The notes under the pieces were generated by a model, which saw nothing but the letters and a program-made list of their open reading frames with translations, made no database searches and had not been told where the DNA came from. The translations under genes were made by a program, and so were the position numbers. 64,000 bases of DNA from Aliikangiella marina (GTDB lineage Bacteria > Pseudomonadota > Gammaproteobacteria > Enterobacterales > Kangiellaceae), in NCBI RefSeq assembly GCF_007004765.1, contig NZ_VIKR01000002.1, positions 868,001 to 932,000 of the forward strand, written 5' to 3'. Below, piece after piece: positions 19,096 to 28,506 of this stretch (positions are counted from its first letter, which is position 1; every line of letters starts with the position of its first letter).

Positions 19096-19557
19096 TTAGG
19101 CTGACACAGAGCTGTTGTAGTAGCGTACCGTTGACTGATTGCCTTTAGCATTATAGACGTTGTTGTCAGGATCAAATCCTTTAATCAAGTTAAATGTGCG
19201 CCGAGAAGAGTCGTTCAATAATTTAATCAAGCGAGCATTGACTTCGTTTTTAATACTACATTGTTTGATCAGATCGAGTAGTTTTTGCCATTCTTGATTC
19301 AAGTTTGGCTGGTTTTCGCAAAATAGTTTAAATTGATTCAGCTGCGCAATTAAATTACCAGCATCGTCGAATAATTGGGGAACTTCATGCTGATTTATGC
19401 GGCTAACAACATCACCTTTTTCTTTGATGTAGTTAGCGAGCTGGTCAAAGTTTCTCTGCTCCAAAGCTTTCTGTTCTGCTTTTAAAATATCGTGCAGGGA
19501 TTGATAGTCTTGAATCCAAACGCGAATGAGCGTCTGTGCGATTTGACGATTTTTCAT
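19096..19557 (-). CDS. flgN: Flagellar export chaperone FlgN
   Basis: Type III export chaperone for the hook-associated proteins FlgK and FlgL. A 153-residue, almost all-helical protein with long amphipathic helices (for example LHDILKAEQKALEQRNFDQL and LARLIKLLNDSSRRTFNLIKG-like segments), as in FlgN. No catalytic motif is expected. It is the last gene of a minus-strand flgA-flgM-flgN set, 80 bp after flgM, the usual arrangement in polarly flagellated gammaproteobacteria. Confidence 0.85.
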   Translation of the reverse strand: MKNRQIAQTLIRVWIQDYQSLHDILKAEQKALEQRNFDQLANYIKEKGDVVSRINQHEVPQLFDDAGNLIAQLNQFKLFCENQPNLNQEWQKLLDLIKQCSIKNEVNARLIKLLNDSSRRTFNLIKGFDPDNNVYNAKGNQSTVRYYNSSVSA

Positions 19558-19637
19558 GCTGTTATCCTAATCAAAAATGTTCCAAGTGATAAACGCTGAG
19601 TATTGATCGATTAAAAAATCTGAGCTTTTATCCGTTG

Positions 19638-19949
19638 TTAGTAACCATAATAAGAAGATTCAAAATCCAACATTTTGTTGGCAACTCTCTCATAATCAAT
19701 ATCGTACTCACCTTTATCCATCTTTTCTTTTACTGGGGAAACCCTGTCAGGATCAACTACCGGAGCAGCTTTCATCTGAGCCACTAATGCACCAATTTTT
19801 GACGCAGCACCAGTCAAACTTACCGAGTCGTCGCTTTCGGCTGCAGCGGAAGAAGCGTCGCTTGAAGCCGACTTTTTCTTCGCTTTATCTGAGCGACTCA
19901 AGTTCGTTTTGGTGTGTCCTGGTACCAGGCTTTTAATGTCCATAACCAT
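19638..19949 (-). CDS. flgM: Anti-sigma28 factor FlgM
   Basis: Binds and holds FliA (sigma28) until the hook is complete, then is exported. The 103-residue protein has a disordered Ser/Ala-rich middle and the conserved C-terminal helices (KIGALVAQMKAAPVVDPDRV and EKMDKGEYDIDYERVANKML), the sigma28-binding region. Start is ATG at 19949 or two codons on, at ATGGACATT. It begins 3 bp after flgA ends, so the two are likely coupled. It would control the sigma28 promoters seen upstream of motY, fliD and both flagellin genes. Confidence 0.92.
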   Translation of the reverse strand: MVMDIKSLVPGHTKTNLSRSDKAKKKSASSDASSAAAESDDSVSLTGAASKIGALVAQMKAAPVVDPDRVSPVKEKMDKGEYDIDYERVANKMLDFESSYYGY

Positions 19950-19952
19950 TGC

Positions 19953-20720
19953 TTAATTGGATCCCGCTATTGTGACGTTTAACTGGTTTTTTCCGACGAC
20001 GGTTGCGCCGAAAGTTTTTCGAGAACTAGAGTTACGCACCTGCGCAACTTCGCCAAGCACTGCATTGCTGAGGGCGACGCCTTCAACATTAATACTTAGG
20101 AAGTCATTCTTCGCAGTAACGGTCACTTTATCTCCTCGACAAACCAAACAAACACTATCTTGAAAAATGGTTGCTCCAGCGCGCATTGTGCGCCTCGGGC
20201 TTGCATTGATTATTTGATTCAAATCTGTCATGGGGATTTTTCTAACATTCAGAATTTCCACACGACTTTTAGTTAGGTCACTCTGGCTAATAAGCTCGCC
20301 AGAAGCCACATTTCGATTAAGCACCCATACTTCTTGATATTGGGTAATCTTAGCTGAGACAAAAATCTTCCAAGTGATAGGTCCACCGCAACGGATGCCT
20401 ACAGTTGTTTTACCTGTGCGCCTGCTAGTCTGCGGTAGAAATGCTTCTATTTCTGATGAGCATTTTGCCAGACGCATGCGAGGGTCAATTTGGCCGATTG
20501 TAATCTCAGTATTTACCTTATCGGCAGCAACCTGCTTTTCCTCAAGGAATATTTTTGCCGCTTGGCGAATTTTTTCTATATCCTGAAACTCTCGAGCATC
20601 AACTGCACTGTTAAAACCCAGTAAAGACGCAGTAAATAAGCTAAAAAGGCAAAATCGCGGAATCAGCGGTATTTTATTTGAGCAGTTCCCAAAAACTGCT
20701 AAAAACGTAATTAATTTCAT
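19953..20720 (-). CDS. flgA: Flagellar P-ring assembly chaperone FlgA
   Basis: Periplasmic chaperone for P-ring (FlgI) assembly. A signal peptide (about 1-41, longer than usual) is followed by the SAF domain region with VLNRNVASGELISQSDL and MRAGATIFQDSV, and the C-terminal VVGKNQLNVTIAGSN-like ending. At 255 residues it is normal. It is the first gene of flgAMN, transcribed away from cheV; a sigma54-like element lies about 130 bp upstream. Confidence 0.9.
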   Translation of the reverse strand: MKLITFLAVFGNCSNKIPLIPRFCLFSLFTASLLGFNSAVDAREFQDIEKIRQAAKIFLEEKQVAADKVNTEITIGQIDPRMRLAKCSSEIEAFLPQTSRRTGKTTVGIRCGGPITWKIFVSAKITQYQEVWVLNRNVASGELISQSDLTKSRVEILNVRKIPMTDLNQIINASPRRTMRAGATIFQDSVCLVCRGDKVTVTAKNDFLSINVEGVALSNAVLGEVAQVRNSSSRKTFGATVVGKNQLNVTIAGSN

Positions 20721-20848
20721 GATTTTCCTGTTGTTTTACGAATTTTGGCTATACTTAAATTCTGGAAAGCGCGAACTTTTATAACCGATTCGTTACCGTC
20801 GAGTGATTAACTCAAAAGCGCGTTATTTACGTCACATATGTAAAGCAA

Positions 20849-20864
20849 AGCAATTTGCATGCCT
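20849..20864 (-). promoter_or_regulatory. Candidate sigma54 promoter of flgAMN
   Basis: Minus strand: AGGCAT, 5 bases, TTGCT. GG and GC are at the strict -24/-12 spacing; the match to TGGCAC-N5-TTGC is good but not perfect. Confidence 0.5.
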
Positions 20865-20900
20865 GAGAAGTAAAAAATTTATTAAAAAGGAAGGTTTCTG

Positions 20901-21827
20901 ATGTCAAGTATCCTTGATTCAGTCAATCAAAGAACCCAGATGGTGGGTCAAAATCGGCTCGAGCTACTTTTGTTTAGACTTCGAGGCAAACAGGTTTATG
21001 GTATTAATGTTTTTAAAGTTCGCGAAGTTTTACAATGCCCCGAGCTAACTGAGTTACCACAGCGAAATCCTGTCGTGAGAGGGGTTGCCCACATTCGCGG
21101 CGCGACTATATCAGTTATTGATTTAAGTTTGGCTGTTGGTGGGCCATCCTTAGGAGATGTCAAAAACTGTTTTGTGGTAATCGCAGAATATAATCGGAAA
21201 GTTCAAGGGTTTTTAGTTAAGTCCGTGGAGAGAATCGTTAACATGAATTGGAGCGACATTCATCCACCACCCAAAGGCGCCGGCAAGACCAGTTATTTGA
21301 CTGCGGTCACTGATATCGATGGAGAAATCGTTGAGATTATCGATGTTGAAAAGATACTAGCTGAAATTACCCCAAATGACGATGTCGTCAGTCAGGAGTA
21401 TGTTGAGGAGAGTATCGCTAAAGCACCGCAAGACAAAGTGGTACTAATCGCTGACGATTCATCGGTCGCGCGTGGCCAGATTAAAAGAACCATAGAGCAG
21501 CTCGGTTACAAAACTCACTTATGTAAAGACGGTAAGGAGGCTCTCGATTATTTAGAAGGGATTGTCAATGATGGGCGAGAGCTAAATGACGAAGTCCTGC
21601 TACTGATTTCAGATATTGAAATGCCCGAAATGGATGGCTATACCTTAACTGCAGAAATTAGAAATAACGAGAAACTAAAACATCTTTGGGTAATGCTCCA
21701 TACATCACTCAGCGGAGTCTTTAATGAAGCCATGGTGCAAAAAGTTGGCGCCAACGACTTCATACCCAAGTTCAATCCGGATGAGTTAGCGCAATCTGTA
21801 CAGAAAAGAATGGATTTAGAAGACTAG
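20901..21827 (+). CDS. cheV: Chemotaxis coupling/response protein CheV
   Basis: Scaffold protein joining chemoreceptors to CheA, with a receiver domain for adaptation. The CheW-like domain (about 20-165) carries GINVFKVREVL and PVVRGVAHIRGATISVIDLS. The receiver domain (about 182-308) has the acidic pair LIADDSS, the phosphoacceptor in LLISDIEMPEMDGY, and a conserved Lys in FIPKFNPDEL. At 308 residues it is standard. A GGAAGG site precedes the ATG, and cheR follows 15 bp downstream. Confidence 0.95.
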   Translation: MSSILDSVNQRTQMVGQNRLELLLFRLRGKQVYGINVFKVREVLQCPELTELPQRNPVVRGVAHIRGATISVIDLSLAVGGPSLGDVKNCFVVIAEYNRKVQGFLVKSVERIVNMNWSDIHPPPKGAGKTSYLTAVTDIDGEIVEIIDVEKILAEITPNDDVVSQEYVEESIAKAPQDKVVLIADDSSVARGQIKRTIEQLGYKTHLCKDGKEALDYLEGIVNDGRELNDEVLLLISDIEMPEMDGYTLTAEIRNNEKLKHLWVMLHTSLSGVFNEAMVQKVGANDFIPKFNPDELAQSVQKRMDLED

Positions 21828-21842
21828 ATAAGTTCTCAATTC

Positions 21843-22649
21843 ATGGAAATCTCATCTAACGATTACCAGCGCTTTAAAGTTATTCTCGAAAAACAAAGCG
21901 GGATATTACTTGGTGACAACAAGCAATATCTCGTGGTTAGTCGACTAAGTAACTTTATTCAAGAAAAAGGCTTGGTATCCATGTCGAAGCTATTGGACCA
22001 AATATCGGGTCCTTCTGGCCGCATGTTGCTTAAACAGGTCATTGATCGAATGACCACCAATGAAACTTTGTGGTTTCGTGATAAGTATCCTTTTGATTAT
22101 CTAAAATCAACAATCGTACCTTCAATAAAAAAATCTCAACCCACACTAAGAATTTGGTGCGCTGCTTGTTCGACTGGCCAAGAGCCTTATTCGATTGCCA
22201 TGCATTTGGATGAAATAGGCGCTTTGATGAGCACTGAAATATATGCGACCGACTTGTCAGAGCGAGTGATCGATAAAGCCAAAAAAGGCATTTATCAACA
22301 AATCGAACTAAAACGAGGAATGCCCCAGGACAAGCTTAAAAAATTCTTTACTCCCCATGACGGTGAGGATTGGCAAATCAACACAAAACTGCGCGGTAAA
22401 GTAAGGTTTCAACCATTGAATTTGTTAGAGACACCTTATCGCATGGGTAAGTTTGATGTGATTTATTGCCGTAATGTTCTTATTTATTTCTCGAATGAAA
22501 ATAAAACTAAAGTTATCAATGGCTTAATTGACAATTTAAAACCTGGTGGGTTCTTGTTTTTAGGCGCTTCCGAAGCCCTAACCCGTGGTTCCCATCCGAT
22601 GAAAATGGTTCGTTGCAATCCTGGCTTGGTCTATCAAAAAGAAGCCTAA
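21843..22649 (+). CDS. cheR: Chemoreceptor methyltransferase CheR
   Basis: SAM-dependent methyltransferase acting on glutamates of chemoreceptors. The N-terminal helical domain (about 1-75) includes TTNETLWFRDKYPFDYL, and the SAM-binding domain has RIWCAACSTGQEPYSIAM and FDVIYCRNVLIYF. At 268 residues it is normal. It is paired with cheV ahead of the flg operon, as in Vibrio and Pseudomonas. Confidence 0.95.
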   Translation: MEISSNDYQRFKVILEKQSGILLGDNKQYLVVSRLSNFIQEKGLVSMSKLLDQISGPSGRMLLKQVIDRMTTNETLWFRDKYPFDYLKSTIVPSIKKSQPTLRIWCAACSTGQEPYSIAMHLDEIGALMSTEIYATDLSERVIDKAKKGIYQQIELKRGMPQDKLKKFFTPHDGEDWQINTKLRGKVRFQPLNLLETPYRMGKFDVIYCRNVLIYFSNENKTKVINGLIDNLKPGGFLFLGASEALTRGSHPMKMVRCNPGLVYQKEA

Positions 22650-22740
22650 GGATTCTTTTTTCGAATCCGCTCTCTAAATCCAAAAGAAAAAGCCCACAAC
22701 CTATTGCCGCTTTTTGCGGAGTCGGCTTGCCGCTTTTAAA
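22650..22740 (+). terminator. Hairpins after cheR, possible terminator
   Basis: GGATTC/GAATCC (22650-22668) lies just after the stop. A nested inverted repeat follows: AAGCC/GGCTT around CCGC-TTTTT-GCGG (22690-22728), then CCGCTTTT. The U-tract is short, so termination is plausible, not certain. Confidence 0.4.
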
Positions 22741-22987
22741 GATCACATTGCCAGATATCAAGATTAAGTTGCTGTCTTATTGTCTGGCACCATAAATCAC
22801 CCCAAGCCCAGCAAAACAGCGGATTTTAGCGACGACTGACGAATAAGTACCGCAATCCCCTGAGCGCGTATGTGTTTGACATCTACTAAATTTAATTAAT
22901 TTTTTCAATGAGTTAGGCGAGATGTTGCTCGAGTTGGTGATTTTCCCCGTGGCCATCAATAAAACCTTCCGTTTGACTTTAATTTGA
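22741..22987 (+). other. Rest of cheR-flgB spacer, nothing recognised
   Basis: About 250 bp between the cheR hairpins and the flgB promoter. No gene with coding character, RNA gene or further repeat is seen. Confidence 0.4.
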
Positions 22988-23004
22988 TTGGCACAAGGAT
23001 TGCA
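22988..23004 (+). promoter_or_regulatory. Sigma54 promoter of the flgB operon
   Basis: TTGGCACAAGGATTGCA matches the -24/-12 consensus TGGCAC-N5-TTGC fully. It lies about 72 bp before the flgB ATG and should need a FlrC-type activator. Confidence 0.9.
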
Positions 23005-23075
23005 AAATAAGCACTGGAATAAATGTAAGGGCGGTCAGAGGCCAACATTTAGGTTGTGAGTAAAAAGGAAAATCA

Positions 23076-23474
23076 ATGTCGATAAACTTTAACAGAGCAT
23101 TTGGAGTCCATGAATCTGCACTTGAAATAAGAGCAGAGCGAGCGCAAGTGCTCGCGGAAAACTTAGCCAATTCAGATACCCCAAATTTTAAAGCAAGAGA
23201 TATAGATTTTTCCCAAGCTCTCTTACAAGCGCAGTCAAATCGAAAAAGTGGTTTAACCCGAACGAATGAACTGCATATGGATAGCAAGATCGGTCGGGAA
23301 ATCCCTGGTCTTTCTTATCGCATCCCTTTTCAACCTGACACAGGTGACGGAAACACTGTGGACGCACAAATAGAGCAAGCGAAGTTCGCAGAAAACGCGA
23401 TGCAATATCAAGCAACTTTGCGATTTCTTGATGGAAAAGTGAAAGGTTTGATTCGAGCAATTAAAGGCGAATAG
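23076..23474 (+). CDS. flgB: Flagellar proximal rod protein FlgB
   Basis: Axial rod subunit of the basal body. The N-terminal rod motif (VLAENLANSDTPNFKARDID) is clear near residues 28-47, and the C-terminal helix region contains FAENAMQYQATLRFLDGKVKGL. At 132 residues it is normal. It is the first gene of flgBCDEFGHIJKL, read from a sigma54 promoter. Confidence 0.96.
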   Translation: MSINFNRAFGVHESALEIRAERAQVLAENLANSDTPNFKARDIDFSQALLQAQSNRKSGLTRTNELHMDSKIGREIPGLSYRIPFQPDTGDGNTVDAQIEQAKFAENAMQYQATLRFLDGKVKGLIRAIKGE

Positions 23475-23503
23475 TCGCATAGGATTTTTGGAGAAGAATT
23501 AAA

Positions 23504-23923
23504 GTGAGTTTGTACGACATTTTTAACATTAGCGGTTCGGGGATGGCGGCACAGAGCGTTCGCTTAAATACGACAGCAAGCAATATTGCCAATGCTGATA
23601 GCGTTGCAAGCAGCAGCGGTGAGGTATACAAAGCTCGACATCCAGTATTCCAGACGGTGATGAACGGGCTGAGTACGAGCAACGGTGCGCCTGATGGTGG
23701 TGTCTCAGTCGTCGGTGTTATTGAGAGTCAAGCAGAGGCTATCGCCCGATACCAACCGCAAAATCCATTGGCTGATGAGCAAGGTTTTGTATACGCGCCA
23801 AATATTAACTTAGTCGAAGAAATGGCAAACATGATTTCGGCGTCTCGTTCTTACCAAACCAATGTGCAAGTCGCTAATTTGACTAAGAACTTACTCAACA
23901 AAACGTTAACACTGGGTCGCTAA
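23504..23923 (+). CDS. flgC: Flagellar proximal rod protein FlgC
   Basis: Rod subunit next to FlgB. The start is GTG, after a TTTGGAGAAG ribosome binding site. The rod motif is TTASNIANADSVASSSGEVY, and the C-terminal region ends NLVEEMANMISASRSYQTN with the terminal NLTKNLLNKTLTLG helix. At 139 residues it is standard. Confidence 0.96.
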   Translation: MSLYDIFNISGSGMAAQSVRLNTTASNIANADSVASSSGEVYKARHPVFQTVMNGLSTSNGAPDGGVSVVGVIESQAEAIARYQPQNPLADEQGFVYAPNINLVEEMANMISASRSYQTNVQVANLTKNLLNKTLTLGR

Positions 23924-23941
23924 TAGCGAGAGGCAAAGACA

Positions 23942-24622
23942 ATGACAAATTCTATTAATCCAAGCGACTACGCTGATATCGGTCTCCGAGTCAACAATGG
24001 TCCGGTGCAAAGAGAAATCAAAAAAGAGTTGGGCCAGGCCGATTTTCTTGCATTGCTGACGACTCAGCTGGCGAATCAAGACCCTTTGGCACCGACCGAT
24101 AGTAAAGAGTTTATTTCGCAAATGACGCAATTCGCCAGCTTAGATGCAGAGCAATCGATGGTTAATCAGTTAACCGAGCTGTCAACAGCGTTGACGTCTA
24201 ATCAAGCACTGCAAGCTTCCGCGCTAGTAGGACGCAATGTACTTATTGATGGAAACGAGAGTTATCTTCATGAAGGTGGGGTCATAGCAGGGCAGCTTAA
24301 CTTGGATGCTACGACAACCAATATCCGTTTCGAGGTTCGCGATCAATCAGGACAAACTGTGCGGAGTATCGCTGTTGGCACGCAAGAAGCTGGAGATTTG
24401 GATTTTATCTGGGATGGAAACAATGACCTCGGTGAGAGAATGCCGCCTGGTGTTTATACGGTGGCGGCTTTTGGACAAGTCGGTGGGGCATCTGAGCAGT
24501 TAAGAACTTCAGTAATCGCGAGAGTAGAAAGTGTAAACCTTGGCGGTGCAGATGGACAAATTGTATTGAACCTTGCCGGGTTAGGACAAATTGGATTTAA
24601 CGATGTAAAAGAAATTGGTTAA
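23942..24622 (+). CDS. flgD: Flagellar hook capping protein FlgD
   Basis: Scaffold at the tip of the growing hook. The conserved N-terminal block QADFLALLTTQLANQDPLAP is followed by EFISQMTQFASLDAEQSM. A beta-rich C-terminal part (about 110-226) holds the FlgD Ig-like region with FIWDGNNDLGERMPPGVYTV. At 226 residues it is normal. Confidence 0.95.
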   Translation: MTNSINPSDYADIGLRVNNGPVQREIKKELGQADFLALLTTQLANQDPLAPTDSKEFISQMTQFASLDAEQSMVNQLTELSTALTSNQALQASALVGRNVLIDGNESYLHEGGVIAGQLNLDATTTNIRFEVRDQSGQTVRSIAVGTQEAGDLDFIWDGNNDLGERMPPGVYTVAAFGQVGGASEQLRTSVIARVESVNLGGADGQIVLNLAGLGQIGFNDVKEIG

Positions 24623-24724
24623 AGATTTTTTTACGATTGAATATTAAATAGATTGAATAAACAGATTGAACAAATAAATTGAAATCGAAAAAAGTAGTTT
24701 CGGTAAAAACAGGAGAGAGTAGTT

Positions 24725-26014
24725 ATGTCATTTAATACAGCACTTAGTGGATTAAACGCCGCTCAAGCCGATTTGAATGTGACGGCGAATAATATCGCTA
24801 ATGTCAGCACAACGGGGTTTAAAGAGTCTCGCGCTGAGTTTGCCGATATATTTTCGACTAGTTCATTTGGTGCGTCTGGTACCGCAATTGGTAATGGTGT
24901 TTTGTTGGCGAATGTTGCCCAACAGTTCAACCAAGGGAATTTAGAATTTACCGCAAATACTTTAGATTTAGCGGTTTCAGGTGAAGGTTTTTTTATACTT
25001 TCGCCGAGCGATACTAACACTAACGCGATCTTCACGCGCAATGGTGAGTTTGGTGTCGATTCTAACGGATTTGTTGTTAATAATGCGGGCGCCCGTTTAC
25101 AAGTATTCCCGGTTAATGCCGACGGTACCGTTACAGCGACAAGTTTATCAAGTACGATTCCGTTACAGTTACCACAAACTCAAGGTGTACCAACTGTGAC
25201 ATCAGCGGTCGATATCGGGGTAAACTTGCCCGCTAATGGCTCGATATTAAACCCGCTTGCTTTTGATCCGCTCCAAGCTTCGACATTCAATGCTTCAACA
25301 TCACTCACCGTTTTTGACTCTTTAGGCGAAAGCCATGTTGTTACTGCCTATTACGTTAAAGTTGCCGACAATCAATGGGCAACTTATTACAACACGACAG
25401 ATGATGTCGGGGCGACTTTGCCAATCGACATTACTGGCGGAATTGCGGGTGCAGGCGGACAACTCTATCACTTAACTGACTTTGATAATTCAGGTGGTTT
25501 CCAAAGCAACACTCCCGATCCTATTATTACCACGGCGATTGATTTTGGAAATGGCTCTGACCCAACCCAAACGATTAACTTTAATTATGCGAACAATGGT
25601 ACAACACAATTTTCGTCTCCGTTTACGGTGAATGTGCTTAATCAAAATGGTTTCCCGATTGGCCGACTAACAGGAGTCGAAATTTCCGAAACGGGTGTGG
25701 TAAGAGCAAACTTTAGTAATGGTCAAACTAATGCGATTGGAAAAATTGCTTTGTCGCGCTTCCAAAATGCTCAAGGCCTCTCGCAAATTGGTAACAACTC
25801 ATGGGAAGATTCGGTTGAATCAGGAACGCCACTGGTTGGCGAAGCATTGACATCAAGCTTTGGTCAAATTCGATCGGGCGCGCTAGAAGTTTCAAATGTG
25901 GACTTAACTGCGCAACTGGTTAACTTGATTTCAGCACAAAGAAACTTTCAGGCAAATGCCAAAACCATAGAAACGAATAATACGATTACTCAGGCAATTA
26001 TTAATATTCGTTAA
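24725..26014 (+). CDS. flgE: Flagellar hook protein FlgE
   Basis: Forms the hook. The N-terminal axial motif TANNIANVSTTGFKESRAEF, the domain around GEGFFILSPSD, and the C-terminal NLISAQRNFQANAKTIETNN are all present. At 429 residues it is of usual size. A GGAGAG site precedes the ATG, 102 bp after flgD. Confidence 0.96.
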   Translation: MSFNTALSGLNAAQADLNVTANNIANVSTTGFKESRAEFADIFSTSSFGASGTAIGNGVLLANVAQQFNQGNLEFTANTLDLAVSGEGFFILSPSDTNTNAIFTRNGEFGVDSNGFVVNNAGARLQVFPVNADGTVTATSLSSTIPLQLPQTQGVPTVTSAVDIGVNLPANGSILNPLAFDPLQASTFNASTSLTVFDSLGESHVVTAYYVKVADNQWATYYNTTDDVGATLPIDITGGIAGAGGQLYHLTDFDNSGGFQSNTPDPIITTAIDFGNGSDPTQTINFNYANNGTTQFSSPFTVNVLNQNGFPIGRLTGVEISETGVVRANFSNGQTNAIGKIALSRFQNAQGLSQIGNNSWEDSVESGTPLVGEALTSSFGQIRSGALEVSNVDLTAQLVNLISAQRNFQANAKTIETNNTITQAIINIR

Positions 26015-26080
26015 TGACTTTGCGAGTTAATCAAGTGGTTAACTCGCGCCTTCGTTACTTCCTTTTTTCTAGGTACTTCA

Positions 26081-26818
26081 ATGGATAACTTGCTTTACAT
26101 TTCAATGGCTGGTGCGCGTGAAACTTCAATGGCGCAAGCAACCTCGGCAAATAATTTGGCTAACGCGAAAACGACTGGTTTTAAAGCGGACCTCGCTCAA
26201 TTTAGAGCGATGCCAGTTTATGGCGATGGGTTGCCGACTCGAGCGTTTGCGATGGCAGAGCGACCAGGTTTTAACTTTGACCAAGGGTCTCTAGTGAGTA
26301 CAGGAAGAGACTTAGATGTATCGATTCGCGGAGAAGGCTGGTTTGTTACGCAAACTGAAGACGGTGAGGAACGTTTAACTCGTCGCGGTGATTTGAAAGT
26401 GACCGCTAACGGAGAATTGTTGAACGGTTTAGACCAACCTATTTTAGGCGATGGTGGCCCGATCGCTTTACCACCATTCGAAAAACTCGATATTGCGCGA
26501 GACGGTACTATCACCATCCGTCCACTCGGTGCTGAGGCGAATGCCATCGCTATCGTTGATCGGATACGCATGGTTAATCCTGACCCTACGACGCTTGACA
26601 AAACAGAAGGTGGACTTTTTAAAAGCCGAGATGATGAGCCATTTGCCGCTGATGCGGCGGTTCAATTAGATAGTGGCTTTTTGGAGTCAAGTAATGTCAG
26701 TGTCGTTGAAGAACTCACTAATATGATTTCACTTTCTCGCAAGTTTGAAGTTCAAGTGAAGCTAATGGCATCAGTTGAAGAAAATGGACGCGTATTGGAT
26801 CGATTATTGCAACCATAA
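26081..26818 (+). CDS. flgF: Flagellar rod protein FlgF
   Basis: Proximal rod subunit. N-terminal motif SANNLANAKTTGFKADLAQF, middle GEGWFVTQTEDGEERLTRRG, and C-terminal ELTNMISLSRKFEVQVKLM. At 245 residues, typical. The product of its paralog flgG forms the distal rod. Confidence 0.95.
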   Translation: MDNLLYISMAGARETSMAQATSANNLANAKTTGFKADLAQFRAMPVYGDGLPTRAFAMAERPGFNFDQGSLVSTGRDLDVSIRGEGWFVTQTEDGEERLTRRGDLKVTANGELLNGLDQPILGDGGPIALPPFEKLDIARDGTITIRPLGAEANAIAIVDRIRMVNPDPTTLDKTEGGLFKSRDDEPFAADAAVQLDSGFLESSNVSVVEELTNMISLSRKFEVQVKLMASVEENGRVLDRLLQP

Positions 26819-26874
26819 AAAACAACGTATTAATAAATTTTAAGTTAGAAAGATTTTTAAAGAGGTAAATCAAG

Positions 26875-27663
26875 ATGCATCCGGCACTTTGGATTTCAAA
26901 AACAGGTTTAGAAGCGCAAACAAAAGATCTTGCCGTAATTTCGAACAACTTAGCAAACGCGGGAACCGTTGGGTTTAAAAAGTCTCGAGTTGCTTTTGAA
27001 GACCTCTTTTATCAAAACCTTCGCCAGCCAGGCGCCGACTCTTCAGCTGATACCCGCTTACCTTCCGGGCTGCAGTTAGGGACTGGAGTAAAAGTGGTAG
27101 CGACGCAAAAAATTCATTCACAAGGAAATTTCCAAACCTCGGATAACCAATTGGATATGGCAATCCAAGGAGCGGGGTTCTTCCAGGTTTTACTGCCAGA
27201 CGGAACTAACGGTTATTCTCGAGCTGGTAATTTTACCTTAGATGAAAATGGGCAAATTGTTACCCAAGGAAGCGGCTATGTTTTGCAGCCAGCGATTACC
27301 GTTCCGCAAGGTGCGACGAGTTTGGATGTCTCAATTGATGGAACGATTTCCGCCCAAGAGCCTGGACAGGCAGCACCAACCAATTTGGGTCAGCTCCAGT
27401 TGGCCAGTTTTATTAACCCAGCAGGATTACAGCCGGTTGGAGAAAATCTTTATATCGAAACCGGGAGTAGCGGAGCGCCAGTATTAGGAACACCCGGTTT
27501 AGACGGTCTCGGTCAGTTACGCGGTGGCCAACTGGAAACTTCGAACGTTTCAACCGTCGAGGAACTTGTTTCACTAATTGAGACGCAACGTACCTATGAA
27601 ACAAACACCAAAGTTTTATCTGCGGTTGATCAGATGCTTCAATATGTGAATCAAAACCTTTAG
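26875..27663 (+). CDS. flgG: Flagellar distal rod protein FlgG
   Basis: Distal rod subunit. ISNNLANAGTVGFKKSRVAF, the GAGFFQVLLPDGTNGYSRAG block, and the C-terminal ELVSLIETQRTYETNTKVLS are diagnostic. At 262 residues it is normal. An AGAGGT site precedes the ATG. Confidence 0.97.
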   Translation: MHPALWISKTGLEAQTKDLAVISNNLANAGTVGFKKSRVAFEDLFYQNLRQPGADSSADTRLPSGLQLGTGVKVVATQKIHSQGNFQTSDNQLDMAIQGAGFFQVLLPDGTNGYSRAGNFTLDENGQIVTQGSGYVLQPAITVPQGATSLDVSIDGTISAQEPGQAAPTNLGQLQLASFINPAGLQPVGENLYIETGSSGAPVLGTPGLDGLGQLRGGQLETSNVSTVEELVSLIETQRTYETNTKVLSAVDQMLQYVNQNL

Positions 27664-27682
27664 TCATTGAGTGAATTGGATT

Positions 27683-28399
27683 ATGAAATCTAAAAAGCCT
27701 AGTTACTTATCCAGCCTATTAAAAAGTTTGCTCGCTATGTCTAGTGTTGCAATTGTCAGTGGATGCGCGAACTCTTTTAAAGACATGAAGGAAAATGATC
27801 CTTATTGGGCGCCGGCCTTGCCGACGGTAAATGATTCAAGAAACTCAGAAACAGGTTCGATATACAATCCGGCATCGGCACAAATGTTGTTTCAAGATAA
27901 AAAAGCTTTGCGAATTGGTGACATTGTAACTGTTGTGTTGACCGAGAATACTAATGCGAGCAAAACCGCTGATACTGAAGTGACAAAAGATTCGCAAATT
28001 ACCATGCCCCAAGTTTCAGCTTTTGGACGAGATCTAAATATCGGTGGAGATAATCCGTTGGTTGTGACAGTTCCCGCGCAAAATCGTACTTTTGCCGGTG
28101 AAGCTGATAGTACTCAAACGAATCGTTTACAAGGCACGATTACCGTCACGGTTCATCAGGTTTATCCGAATGGAAATTTAATGGTAAAGGGTGAGAAATG
28201 GATCTCATTGAATCAAGGTAGTGAGTTCATACGTATCGCAGGGATTATACGACCAGAAGATATTGATAAAGATAACCAGGTCATTTCTACCCGCGTGGCT
28301 AATGCAAAAATTTCTTATGGTGGCGAAGGGCCGCTAGCTGATGCTAATCGCCCTGGCTGGTTAACACGATTTTTTAGCTCTGATTGGTGGCCATTTTAA
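27683..28399 (+). CDS. flgH: Flagellar L-ring lipoprotein FlgH
   Basis: Outer-membrane L-ring subunit. A basic N-terminus and hydrophobic stretch lead to the lipobox VSGC near residue 28, so it should be lipidated. IYNPASAQMLFQDKKALRIGD and the TVVLTENTNASKTADTE segment are conserved. The ATG after TTGGA is preferred over the GTG four codons upstream. It gives 238 residues, standard. Confidence 0.94.
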   Translation: MKSKKPSYLSSLLKSLLAMSSVAIVSGCANSFKDMKENDPYWAPALPTVNDSRNSETGSIYNPASAQMLFQDKKALRIGDIVTVVLTENTNASKTADTEVTKDSQITMPQVSAFGRDLNIGGDNPLVVTVPAQNRTFAGEADSTQTNRLQGTITVTVHQVYPNGNLMVKGEKWISLNQGSEFIRIAGIIRPEDIDKDNQVISTRVANAKISYGGEGPLADANRPGWLTRFFSSDWWPF

Positions 28400-28506
28400 T
28401 TTTATTATTTAATGGTGATTCTCCAGCGAATAACTAAAAATTTGATGACTAGATAAAAGAAAAAGACGGACTTAAAAAGCAAGACTGACAGCAAGAGAAA
28501 GTATTG

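Noticed and set aside
20863-20869. CTGAGAA upstream of cheV
   Set aside because: Single copy with only a 3-bp flanking match; such a heptamer is expected a few times by chance.
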